The notes below the pieces were generated by a model. The model made no database searches and was not told where the DNA came from. It saw only the letters and a list, made by a program, of their open reading frames with translations. From contig JBKEBQ010000033.1 of NCBI GenBank assembly GCA_047973225.1, positions 1 to 35,305 of the forward strand: a stretch of 35,305 nt of DNA. Direction: 5' to 3'. Below, one piece after another: positions 1-7,390 of this stretch. Positions within the stretch are counted from its first letter, which is position 1, and each line of letters begins with the position of its first letter. Source of the DNA: JBKEBQ01 sp047973225. Lineage in GTDB: Bacteria; Bacillota_I; Bacilli_A; Erysipelotrichales; Erysipelotrichaceae. Both the position numbers and the translations under genes were made by a program.

Positions 1-782
1 GCCGTGTTCCTTCGGATACCCAAAAACGTCGGGAGGCGGTAAAAACCAAAAGCAAGGATATTTATGAGGAATCAAAACAAAACTATGGAGCACCTAAAAT
101 CACAAAAGAACTGTGTAAAAGTGACGAATTAATCTCTGAACGTACCGTTGGCAAGTATATGCAGGAAATGGGTATCAAAGCCCAATGGGTAAAACCATGG
201 ACAAATACAACAAAAGATTCTGACTTCAATAATGAGCTGCAAAATATTCTTGATGGGCAATTTAATCCGGTCCGCCCAAATGCGCTATGGTGCAGCGATA
301 TCACGTATATTTGGATGTTTGAAGGGTTTGTTTATCTGACCAGTATAATGGATTTATATTCTCGTAAAATCATCGCCTGGACACTTTCAAAAACAATGAA
401 GGTATCCGTTGTGATAGACACGGTAAATAAAGCAAAAGCAAGGCGAGAAACTGATTTACCGCTCATCCTGCATAGCGACAGGGGGAGCCAGTATGTATCA
501 AAAGAGTATCGTAAAGTAACGCTCAACATGCAACGCAGCTATTCAAAGAAAGCATACCCCTGGAACAATGCCTGTATTGAATCATTTCATGCTCTAATCA
601 AGCGGGAATGGCTGAACCGATTTAAAATCCGTGATTATCAGCAGGCTTATCAGCTTGTATTTGAATATTTGGAGGCTTTTTATAACACAAAACGAATTCA
701 CACTCACTGCGATTACATGTCTCCAAATGCCTTTGAATCTTTATATACAAAAGCACAAAAGAGCGGATTGTTAACAGGTTGA
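1..782 (+). CDS. IS3-family transposase OrfB, 5' end outside window
   Basis: The open frame runs from the window edge (first full codon at base 3) to the stop at 782, so the start is not seen. It is the DDE integrase half of an IS3/IS150-type transposase, normally made by frameshifting from OrfA to OrfB. All three catalytic acids are visible: the Asp in the SDITYI block, the Asp in LHSDRGSQY, and the Glu in NNACIESFHALIKREWL. The C-terminus shows the usual YNTKRIHTHCDYMSP block. The visible part has no stop or frameshift, so this copy may be active. It reads toward the sugar operon and ends 52 bases after the stop in a terminal inverted repeat. Which IS3 subgroup it belongs to cannot be settled here. 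Confidence 0.93.
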   Translation, partial: RVPSDTQKRREAVKTKSKDIYEESKQNYGAPKITKELCKSDELISERTVGKYMQEMGIKAQWVKPWTNTTKDSDFNNELQNILDGQFNPVRPNALWCSDITYIWMFEGFVYLTSIMDLYSRKIIAWTLSKTMKVSVVIDTVNKAKARRETDLPLILHSDRGSQYVSKEYRKVTLNMQRSYSKKAYPWNNACIESFHALIKREWLNRFKIRDYQQAYQLVFEYLEAFYNTKRIHTHCDYMSPNAFESLYTKAQKSGLLTG

Positions 783-809
783 GCGCGGGATTAATTTTTC
801 ATTTTAGTT

Positions 810-834
810 TGTACTTTTTCTTGACATAGGACCA
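810..834. repeat. Right terminal inverted repeat of the left IS3 element
   Basis: Read on the minus strand this end begins TGGTCCTATGTCAAGAAA. The same sequence with one change (TGGTACTATGTCAAGAAA) begins at 8536 beside another IS3 transposase remnant. A terminal CA just downstream of OrfB is typical of IS3 right ends. The exact outer boundary (834) is inferred from this match; no target duplication could be checked because the left end is outside the window. Confidence 0.75.
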
Positions 835-853
835 ATAATTTGCATTACCAAAT

Positions 854-878
854 AAAAAGATAGTCTTGCTATCCTTTT
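854..878 (-). terminator. Terminator of the sugar operon, overlapping the HAD stop codon
   Basis: On the minus strand AAAGGATAG and CTATCTTTT pair around the loop CAAGA and run into a U-rich tail. The TAG stop of the HAD gene lies inside the stem. The IS3 end begins only about 20 bases further on, so the insertion sits just beyond the operon end. Confidence 0.65.
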
Positions 879-1525
879 ACAATCTTTAAAATTTCTTCTG
901 GTGTTTTTACGATATAGGTAGCTCCATTTTCCTGGAGTTCTTTCAAATCACGAAATCCCCATAATACACCTATACTATCCATATTTGCATTCTTTGCAGT
1001 TTGAATATCTGTTTTAGAATCACCTATATATATAATTTTTTCTGATTTTAAATTCATTAAATTTCTTAACTCAAAAGCACTAGTTGGATCTGGCTTCTTA
1101 GGAACATCTTTACGCTCACCAAAACACTCTATGAAATGAATATTTGGAAAATTCTTTTTAATTAGTTCATTGGTATAATCATTTCTTTTATTAGAATTTA
1201 CTGCTAATTTAATATCTAGGTTTTGTAGATTTATTAATAGTTCCATAATTCTATCATAAGATTTTGTTTCTTTCAAATAGTCTCGATTATAGATTTCAAG
1301 AAACTGAGTTAATCCTTTTTCTACGCATTCCTCATTAACATTATCTGGCATACTTCTTGTTATTAAGTCTTTAAATCCTTTTCCAATAAGTTGTCGATAG
1401 TCATCTTTTGAATGGGCAGGAAAGTCATTGCCTCTTAATACTTGATTTACACTATTTGATAAATCTGTTAACGTATCTAAAAGTGTGCCATCTAAATCAA
1501 ATATAATTCCTTTGTATTTACTCAC
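869..1525 (-). CDS. HAD-family phosphatase (phosphoglycolate phosphatase-like)
   Basis: This 218-residue haloacid dehalogenase superfamily protein has motif I at the N-terminus (FDLDGTLLDT, nucleophile Asp10 and acid Asp12), a helical cap insert at about residues 18-85, a Ser in VNSNKR as motif II, Lys in KKPDPTSAFEL as motif III, and the acidic motif IV IGDSKTDIQTA. Length and layout match Gph/PGMB-type small-molecule phosphatases. It is the last gene of the operon and overlaps the dhaL end by 8 bases, so it is probably translationally coupled. In this context it could dephosphorylate a pathway intermediate or detoxify a dead-end sugar phosphate. Substrate cannot be read from sequence, and a beta-phosphoglucomutase-like role is less likely. 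Confidence 0.9.
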   Translation of the reverse strand: MSKYKGIIFDLDGTLLDTLTDLSNSVNQVLRGNDFPAHSKDDYRQLIGKGFKDLITRSMPDNVNEECVEKGLTQFLEIYNRDYLKETKSYDRIMELLINLQNLDIKLAVNSNKRNDYTNELIKKNFPNIHFIECFGERKDVPKKPDPTSAFELRNLMNLKSEKIIYIGDSKTDIQTAKNANMDSIGVLWGFRDLKELQENGATYIVKTPEEILKIVKG

Positions 1526-2162
1526 TTGTCAATTCCTCTTGCATTGAAGCTGCCATTGTTTTTAATATAATACAACAGGATGTTGCACCTGCATCTAGGA
1601 AACCTTTGCTTCTTTCTCCCAATCTTGCAGCGCGTCCAATATTTGCGACTAAATTCTTCGTGTTTTTCTTACCCACTTCAGCTCCATCGGATAATGCTTG
1701 TAGACACTCTTTAAAACTCTTATTTTCAGACAATGCCTGTTTATAACTCTCAGTTGCTGGATATATAGTATCGATTAAAGTTTTATCTCCAACTTTAGCA
1801 TCCGCTAAATCCATAAGTCCTTCAATTGCATTATTTAGTGCGTCCAGCATTCCTTCTTTTGTGATGCATTCTTCTTTTTTAAAACTTCTATTTAATCTTG
1901 AAAACATCGTTCCATAGATTGGCCCCATGCTTCCACCAATATCCATAATTAATGTTCTTCCTAAGATTTTTAGACTTTCAGAAAAATCCATAGTCTCATC
2001 AATTCTATCTTTTGCCATCATAAATCCTTTGTCCATATTAACACCATGATCACCATCACCAGTGGCACCATCAATTTCACTTAGATAAGCTGCATTTTTA
2101 TGAATCTCTTCAATGATTGCCAATGTTATTTTAGCATTTTCTCTATTTGCAACACAATCCAT
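1518..2162 (-). CDS. dhaL: Dihydroxyacetone kinase subunit DhaL (nucleotide-binding)
   Basis: This 214-residue protein is the ATP/ADP-binding subunit of dihydroxyacetone-type kinases. The Mg-binding acidic cluster is clear near residues 31-44 (DGATGDGDHGVNMDKGF), followed by GGSMGPIYGTMF, ADAKVGDKTLIDTIYPA and the C-terminal GRAARLGERSKGFLDAGATS. It starts directly after dhaK with a GGAGA site, so the two subunits are made together. In most bacteria with separate DhaK and DhaL, a PTS protein DhaM rephosphorylates DhaL; no DhaM gene is in this operon. Either DhaM or HPr-linked supply is elsewhere, or the pair uses ATP directly. The real substrate may be dihydroxyacetone or a tetrulose such as erythrulose. 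Confidence 0.95.
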   Translation of the reverse strand: MDCVANRENAKITLAIIEEIHKNAAYLSEIDGATGDGDHGVNMDKGFMMAKDRIDETMDFSESLKILGRTLIMDIGGSMGPIYGTMFSRLNRSFKKEECITKEGMLDALNNAIEGLMDLADAKVGDKTLIDTIYPATESYKQALSENKSFKECLQALSDGAEVGKKNTKNLVANIGRAARLGERSKGFLDAGATSCCIILKTMAASMQEELTSE

Positions 2163-2163
2163 A

Positions 2164-3174
2164 TTATTTTCTCCTAAACTGGGTCAATCCCATTGTTTCT
2201 ACTTCTTCATCCATACATTTCTTTAATTCGTCATCTAACTTCATCATAGTTAGAGTGAGTCCATTCATTTCAAGAGATGTGAAATAATTACCTACATAAG
2301 ATTTATAAACATGAATGTTCTTTTCTTCTAAAATAGATGCCACTTCATCAAAGAAAATGTATTGTTCCATAACTGGAGTAGCACCAAGACCTGATACAAG
2401 AACTATTACTTCATCACTACTAACAAATGGTAAATCATTAAGAACTAATGCTGTCATTTCCTTTGCTATTTCTTTAGCACTTGCAAGTGGTTCCACGCGT
2501 ATTCCAGGTTCCCCATGATGCCCGACCCCAAACTCCATTGTTTCTTTTTCAATAGAGAAGTTAGGTTTTCCATTGGCTGGAATGGTACAAGGACCCAGAC
2601 CAACACCAACACTACGTGTATTATCAATTGCTTTTTGTGCTGCATTAATTACTTCATCCAGACCAGCTCCCTGATTTGCTTTTGCTCCTCCAACTTTCCA
2701 CATTAAAATTTCACCAGCTACTCCTCTACGTTTGCTGATTTCACCCTTTGGTGCACTGGCTACATCGTCGTTTGCAACAACTGTTCTTACCTCAATGTCA
2801 TCATCTTCTGCAAGTTCCATTGCCATCTTTATATTCATGTTATCGCCAGCATAGTTTCCATATAAACAGACTACGCCCATTCCCTGATCTACTGCACGAA
2901 TACAATCATAAAATGACTTTGCGGTTGGCGAAGAAAAAATTTCGCCTACAGCAACTGCATCAACCATGTTCTTTCCACAATATCCAACAAAGGCAGGTTC
3001 GTGTCCACTTCCTCCACCAGTCACAATACCTACTTTCTTTTTATCTTTAGCAAAATTAGAAATTACAACTCTTGGATTTTCATCATCGATATGAATAATA
3101 TCTTTATGACAACGCTGAAATCCTTTCAACATATCTTCTACAGCTAAACTAGGATCATTAATAATTCTTTGCAT
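2164..3174 (-). CDS. dhaK: Dihydroxyacetone kinase subunit DhaK (ketose-binding)
   Basis: This 336-residue DhaK-family subunit covalently holds a short ketose and takes phosphate from DhaL. The substrate pocket is present: GGGSGHEP with His58, YAGDNMN with Asp111, and the hemiaminal His220 just before GEPG (FGVGHHGEPG). Length matches single-domain DhaK rather than the fused ATP-dependent form. The start has an ideal GGAGG five bases upstream. It follows rpiB by 11 bases. DhaK homologues paired with RpiB-type isomerases are known in tetritol and erythrulose catabolism, where they act on C4 ketoses. The operon context makes that as plausible as simple dihydroxyacetone phosphorylation. Confidence 0.95.
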   Translation of the reverse strand: MQRIINDPSLAVEDMLKGFQRCHKDIIHIDDENPRVVISNFAKDKKKVGIVTGGGSGHEPAFVGYCGKNMVDAVAVGEIFSSPTAKSFYDCIRAVDQGMGVVCLYGNYAGDNMNIKMAMELAEDDDIEVRTVVANDDVASAPKGEISKRRGVAGEILMWKVGGAKANQGAGLDEVINAAQKAIDNTRSVGVGLGPCTIPANGKPNFSIEKETMEFGVGHHGEPGIRVEPLASAKEIAKEMTALVLNDLPFVSSDEVIVLVSGLGATPVMEQYIFFDEVASILEEKNIHVYKSYVGNYFTSLEMNGLTLTMMKLDDELKKCMDEEVETMGLTQFRRK

Positions 3175-3185
3175 CTTATCCTCCT

Positions 3186-3635
3186 TTATTTTGTATATTG
3201 TGATTCTATTTCCATAATTCGTTCTACTTTTGTTGTGCTTCTTCCATCTACAAACTTACAAGTCAACCAACGATCAACTAATAACTCTGCATACTGAGGT
3301 GCAATTACTCTCGCTCCCATACATAACACCTGACAGTTATTACTTTTAATACTTCTTTCTAATGAGAACATGTCGTGGCATACTGCAGCACGAATTCCTG
3401 GAATTTTATTTGCAGTGATTACCATTCCAATTCCTGTACCACACATTAAAATGCCTCGCTCACATGTTCCATCTAATATTTGATTACACAAAATTTGTGC
3501 AATATCTGGATAACTACTTGGATTCTCATTATAAACACCAATATCAGTTACTTCTTCTCCTTTATCAATCAAATATTGCTTTACTTGTTCTTTTAGTTTG
3601 TATGCCGCCTCATCACAGCCGACTACTATTTTCAT
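3186..3635 (-). CDS. rpiB: RpiB/LacAB-family sugar-phosphate isomerase
   Basis: The start is placed at 3635 (149 residues), preceded by AGGTGG, because the family begins with MKIVVGCD; a longer frame to 3695 adds non-homologous residues. RpiB enzymes interconvert aldose and ketose phosphates. Conserved parts are GCDEAAYKLKE, SSYPDIA, MCGTGIGMVITANK (Cys65, Thr67) and GRSTTKVERI at the phosphate end. Compared by eye with E. coli RpiB, His9 is Glu9 and ring-opening His99 aligns with Ser98. This suggests a substrate other than ribose 5-phosphate, perhaps an acyclic tetrose phosphate. The gene lies between the bicupin and dhaK. LacA/LacB are alternative relatives, but no partner subunit is present. 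Confidence 0.88.
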   Translation of the reverse strand: MKIVVGCDEAAYKLKEQVKQYLIDKGEEVTDIGVYNENPSSYPDIAQILCNQILDGTCERGILMCGTGIGMVITANKIPGIRAAVCHDMFSLERSIKSNNCQVLCMGARVIAPQYAELLVDRWLTCKFVDGRSTTKVERIMEIESQYTK

Positions 3636-3697
3636 CTGCCCACCTCTTTCTTGCGAAAAAGAAGGGTGAAGTTGGAAACCGCACTCTTCTTGCATTC

Positions 3698-4612
3698 TTA
3701 TAACTCTGTAATAGCGAATACTACTTTGATTGGTTTTGCCTCAAAATTAACTAACTGATATTTTATTTCTGCTGGAATAAAGAATGTGTCCTCTGGTTCT
3801 AATACAAAACTTTCTTCAAGTTCTGATAAATTCACAGTAACAGGACCTTCTACACAATATAGTGCAGCATCACCTTTATGTGAATCTGAATCTGAACATC
3901 TTGGACCATATCCTCCTGCCGGTAATATGAATTCACCAAAGTGACCATAATCATTACTTGTAATGAAACGCATCAGCATTGGATGTTTTACACCGTGTAC
4001 ATTATTTAGTTTTTCAAAATCACGTACTGCGTAAACAGCTCCAGTTTCTCTTGCTTCTTTTGGATCAACTGGCCAGCATCCAATATCATCTGTACATCCT
4101 TGTCTTGAAATATCTTTGATTCTATTTCTCATATCAGGAAGTTTATTGTTGTTTGGTCCTTTATAGAACTTCATTTCCTCTTCTGTAGGAATTACAGCTG
4201 GGGGGATTTGCTCACTCCATGCCTTTGGTGTAATGAAGTATAAAATTCTTACTTTTCGCTCAGAGAAGTTATGACAACAGTGCCATGCTCCTTCTGGCAT
4301 AAATAAACCTTCTCCACTTTCTAAATATGCAAATTGTCCATTCCCACTTCTTTGAACAACTGGTCCATTTAAAATGTAGTATGATTCATCTCCTGGATGT
4401 ACATCTAACGGTGCAAATACTCCTCCCGGTCCTAATTCATAGATACCTAACATGAAAGTATCAGTTGTAACCATTGTAAACGTATTGTCAGAAGTAAATG
4501 CATTGTTCGGTGGATAAAGAGCCGTTGAATAATCACTCTTCTTTATCAACATTGGTTTCTTGTCTTTTGGTGCGAATGGGAATTTTCCCATGATATCAAA
4601 TAATTTAGCCAC
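3698..4612 (-). CDS. Two-domain cupin protein of unknown function, sugar-operon member
   Basis: This 304-residue protein starts with GTG behind GGAG. It is a bicupin. Domain 1 (about residues 50-130) has DVHPGDESYYILNG followed by FMPEGAWHCCHNF, giving the His-x(4)-Glu...His set expected for a metal site. Domain 2 (about residues 205-300) has the cupin fold pattern (DSDSHKGDAALYCVEG, FFIPAEIKYQLVN), but the last metal His appears missing, so it is probably structural. There is no signal peptide, so it is cytosolic. I do not recognise the subfamily. Its position between PTS IIC and RpiB suggests a sugar or sugar-phosphate isomerase/epimerase, or a sensor, but that is inference. Confidence 0.8.
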   Translation of the reverse strand: MAKLFDIMGKFPFAPKDKKPMLIKKSDYSTALYPPNNAFTSDNTFTMVTTDTFMLGIYELGPGGVFAPLDVHPGDESYYILNGPVVQRSGNGQFAYLESGEGLFMPEGAWHCCHNFSERKVRILYFITPKAWSEQIPPAVIPTEEEMKFYKGPNNNKLPDMRNRIKDISRQGCTDDIGCWPVDPKEARETGAVYAVRDFEKLNNVHGVKHPMLMRFITSNDYGHFGEFILPAGGYGPRCSDSDSHKGDAALYCVEGPVTVNLSELEESFVLEPEDTFFIPAEIKYQLVNFEAKPIKVVFAITEL

Positions 4613-4624
4613 TTTTTCTCTCCT

Positions 4625-5659
4625 TTAAGCTTCTTCTATAGTTACTTCTGTAACTGGTTTTTTAAGTAGTACTAATAATCCTGCAGTTACTGCTCCTGCT
4701 ACTAATAATGCTAATAAAAACATCACTACATTGTTCAATGCAAATAATACGAATAGCCCACCATGAGGTGCTCTCATTGTAAGACCAAACACATACGATA
4801 ATGCACAACCAACAGCTGATCCAGCCATTAATGATGGAATAACTTTAATTGGATCTGATGCTGCAAAAGGGATTGCAAATTCTGTAATCATACCAAATGC
4901 TCCTGCAAATAATCCTGGAACTGCCGCTCTTTCTTCACGTGTAAACTTCTTTTTCGCAATTAAACATGCAATTGCAATGCCAAGCGGAGGCGCCATACTT
5001 CCAATAAAATTAGCTGCCATTGGTGCATAGTTTCCTGTTTCCATTGCTGCTAATGCGAATGCATAAGCAACTTTGTTACATGGTCCACCCATATCAAATG
5101 CAAGCATGCATCCTTGAACAATTCCTAATAGAACTAAGTTTCCCGTTCCTAAAGAATTCAACATATTTGTAAGTGCAGTTGTTAATGCTGATACTGGTTC
5201 TCCAATTACGTATACCATAATTAAACCAATTACTAATACACCAATAATTGGGATAATCAATGTTGGCAGTAATGAACGTAATTGTGCTGGTAATGCAATT
5301 TTCTTTAATAAATTAACAATATACCCTGCAATAATACCTGCGATTAATGCTCCTAAGAATCCTGAACCTTGATAGTCTGCTAAAGCACCCCCAACCATAC
5401 CTACTGCAATCCCTGGTTTGTCAGCGATTGAATAAGCAACATATGCCCCTAATACTGGAACCATCATTGCAAACGCTTGTTTTCCTAACCAGAAAATCGT
5501 TGATGCGAAGTTCCCATATTGTTCTACAGTATTAGGAATATCATATCCACCAATTGCAAATCCGATTGCAACAAGTACTCCACCAGCAATAACAAATGGA
5601 AGCATGTACGATACACCTGTCAATAATGCACTTTGTATTTCTTTCAATTTTTCTTTCAT
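4625..5659 (-). CDS. PTS fructose-family transporter subunit IIC
   Basis: This 344-residue polytopic membrane protein forms the sugar channel of a fructose-type phosphotransferase system. It has about nine hydrophobic segments and the family signatures AFDMGGPCNKVAYAFA (about residues 190-205), TEFAIPFAASDP (about residues 260-271) and APHGGLFV near the end. It is a free-standing IIC, unlike FruA where IIA, IIB and IIC are fused. It belongs with the IIB and IIA genes just upstream and follows IIB by a 52-base gap with its own GGTGAG site. The sugar is unknown; this subfamily also takes up polyols and uncommon ketoses. The substitution CN in GGPCNK (often VN) is mild. Confidence 0.93.
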   Translation of the reverse strand: MKEKLKEIQSALLTGVSYMLPFVIAGGVLVAIGFAIGGYDIPNTVEQYGNFASTIFWLGKQAFAMMVPVLGAYVAYSIADKPGIAVGMVGGALADYQGSGFLGALIAGIIAGYIVNLLKKIALPAQLRSLLPTLIIPIIGVLVIGLIMVYVIGEPVSALTTALTNMLNSLGTGNLVLLGIVQGCMLAFDMGGPCNKVAYAFALAAMETGNYAPMAANFIGSMAPPLGIAIACLIAKKKFTREERAAVPGLFAGAFGMITEFAIPFAASDPIKVIPSLMAGSAVGCALSYVFGLTMRAPHGGLFVLFALNNVVMFLLALLVAGAVTAGLLVLLKKPVTEVTIEEA

Positions 5660-5711
5660 TTTTTCTCACCTTTTCTCTCTTAATAAGATTAAATATATCT
5701 CCTTTATATTT

Positions 5712-6008
5712 CTACTCTTCAAAAATTACAGAAGGATTTTGAATCACTGCATGGGGAGTTAATTTTTTGATTTTGTCTTGATAAGCATCAAAACGTTCTG
5801 ATTTAGAAATTCCTACGTCGTTTGCGAAAACAATTAAATCAGCTTCTTCAATTTCTTTATCTTTCAGTTTGTTTTCAATCCCTAATGCTCCCTGCATTTC
5901 GACTTTACAATCATAACCCTTTTGTTTGCATATTTTTTTTATAGCTTCTGCAGCCATATATGTATGTGCAATACCTGTTGCACATGATGTAATTGCTACT
6001 ACTTTCAT
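5712..6008 (-). CDS. PTS fructose-family subunit IIB
   Basis: This 98-residue cytosolic phosphocarrier has the classical fructose-family IIB N-terminus VVAITSCATGIAHTYMAAE, with phospho-accepting Cys9. The rest, including KVEMQGALGIENKL and ADLIVFANDVGIS, follows the family pattern at normal single-domain length. It takes phosphate from the IIA protein of the preceding gene and passes it to sugar bound by IIC. It starts 9 bases after the IIA stop with an AGAGG site. Nothing unusual was seen. Confidence 0.95.
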   Translation of the reverse strand: MKVVAITSCATGIAHTYMAAEAIKKICKQKGYDCKVEMQGALGIENKLKDKEIEEADLIVFANDVGISKSERFDAYQDKIKKLTPHAVIQNPSVIFEE

Positions 6009-6017
6009 ATCTTACCT

Positions 6018-6491
6018 CTAATTTTCATATGTCTGAATTTGTTCCATTATTTCCTCATAAGATGTCCCCTGATCAAGAATATCTAAAAATTCCTGATGAG
6101 TTAGAAGTCCAGCAAGTGTTGCTAGTACACGCATATAATTATCTGCTCCTTGATCCATAGCAATCGCCAGCATAAATACAAATTTTACCTGTCCTTCTTC
6201 CCCATAACTCTTATAAGTGAACGGTTCTTTACATCGACAAAATCCAATTCCTGGTTTCACCACGGACTCACTTTTCCCATGTGGTAAACCAATCAGATTC
6301 CCCATATAGGTAGAACCAACAGCCTCTCTCTCTTCTAAAGAAGCAATATACTGTTCTACATCAGTAATAATTTCTGCTTCCTTAAATTTTTTAGCCATAA
6401 ACTGAAACATTTCTTTTTTGGAACAAAATGGTTCATGATCCAAAACACATGCTTCTTTTACTAGAACTTTGGCTAAATCTATTTTTTTCAT
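6018..6491 (-). CDS. PTS fructose/mannitol-family subunit IIA
   Basis: This 157-residue cytosolic IIA domain of the Fru/Mtl class carries the active-site histidine in NLIGLPHGKSE (His71), after the usual REAVGSTYMGN block. It accepts phosphate from HPr and donates it to IIB. It starts 2 bases after the aldolase stop, so coupling is likely; its Shine-Dalgarno sequence is weak. The PRD regulator at 9272-11242 also ends in a IIA-like domain, so the two may compete for the same phosphate flow. Confidence 0.93.
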   Translation of the reverse strand: MKKIDLAKVLVKEACVLDHEPFCSKKEMFQFMAKKFKEAEIITDVEQYIASLEEREAVGSTYMGNLIGLPHGKSESVVKPGIGFCRCKEPFTYKSYGEEGQVKFVFMLAIAMDQGADNYMRVLATLAGLLTHQEFLDILDQGTSYEEIMEQIQTYEN

Positions 6492-6493
6492 AA

Positions 6494-7366
6494 TTATTTT
6501 CCATTCTTGAATACTGTTAACACTTCCCTTGCATATTCTCTCATGTAGCGATATGCACTTTCTTGTACTTCATGCCAGTATGCACTTCCTTTGGTTTCAT
6601 CTAATTCTTCGTAGATGTAGTTTGCTGCTGCTTTTGCCATGTAAGAATAGTAATTTACTTTTGAACATCCTGCGCTAATTGCTGCTTGTACTTGATCATT
6701 GTCTACTCCACTTCCACCATGCATTACAATTCTAGTGTCTTTTGGCATTATTTCGCGCATCTTCACTACTCTTTCAATATCCAAGATTGGAGGTTCAGAG
6801 TAAATTCCATGTGCAGTTCCAAAACACACAGCTAATGCATCAACACCTGTTTCTTCGGCAAACTCAGCTGCTTGTTCTGGTTCAGTAAATGTAATCTTAA
6901 TTGATTCATTATCCCAAACTGTATCATCACCATGCGTGTCGTCTTCTGTTGATGTCATAATTCCTAATTCTGCCTCTACTGTAATATCTAAATCATGTGC
7001 AATTTTTGTGAATTCTTTTAGCTTTGTCATATTTTCTTCATATGGTAATGCACTTAAATCATACATAATCGAAGTAAAGCCACAGCGAATCGCTCTCATT
7101 ACAAAATTGTAGTCACTACCATGATCAAGATGCACACATACTGGTACTTTTGCATTCTTTGCATATTCCACCATCTTTGGCCCAATTTCTTCAATCGGAG
7201 TCAATGTATCGTGTACTTGTGCATGATCAATGATAATTGGAACATTCAAATCTTCCGCTGCTCCAATAACTGCTCGCAATGTTTCCACATTTGGCGTGTT
7301 AATACAACCAATCGCATATCCACCCTTTTCAGCTTCTTCTAAAATCTGTTTCATATTCACTAACAT
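6494..7366 (-). CDS. Class II (zinc) ketose-bisphosphate-type aldolase
   Basis: This 290-residue TIM-barrel aldolase belongs to the FbaA/GatY family, which cleaves ketose phosphates to DHAP and an aldehyde through zinc. The core is present: catalytic Asp81 and zinc His82 in HLDHG, VEAELG (Glu131/133), zinc His186 in CFGTAHGIY, and zinc His216 in VMHGGSGV. The phosphate/DHAP-binding segment is unusual: KVNYYSYM, where relatives have KINVNTE or KVNVATEL, so only the Asn and one hydroxyl residue remain. This points to altered substrate preference. Its start has GGAGG eight bases upstream. It follows the epimerase and precedes PTS genes, so it probably acts on the PTS product. Confidence 0.92.
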   Translation of the reverse strand: MLVNMKQILEEAEKGGYAIGCINTPNVETLRAVIGAAEDLNVPIIIDHAQVHDTLTPIEEIGPKMVEYAKNAKVPVCVHLDHGSDYNFVMRAIRCGFTSIMYDLSALPYEENMTKLKEFTKIAHDLDITVEAELGIMTSTEDDTHGDDTVWDNESIKITFTEPEQAAEFAEETGVDALAVCFGTAHGIYSEPPILDIERVVKMREIMPKDTRIVMHGGSGVDNDQVQAAISAGCSKVNYYSYMAKAAANYIYEELDETKGSAYWHEVQESAYRYMREYAREVLTVFKNGK

Positions 7367-7390
7367 TGTTATTTCCTCCTAGTGTTTTAG

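Noticed and set aside
83..529. Minus-strand open frames inside the IS3 transposase
   Set aside because: They are antisense shadows of a clear transposase frame, without ribosome sites or protein-like domains.
3636..3695. Longer N-terminus for the RpiB-like protein
   Set aside because: The extra 20 residues lack family similarity, whereas the internal ATG has AGGTGG upstream and starts exactly at the conserved MKIVVGCD.
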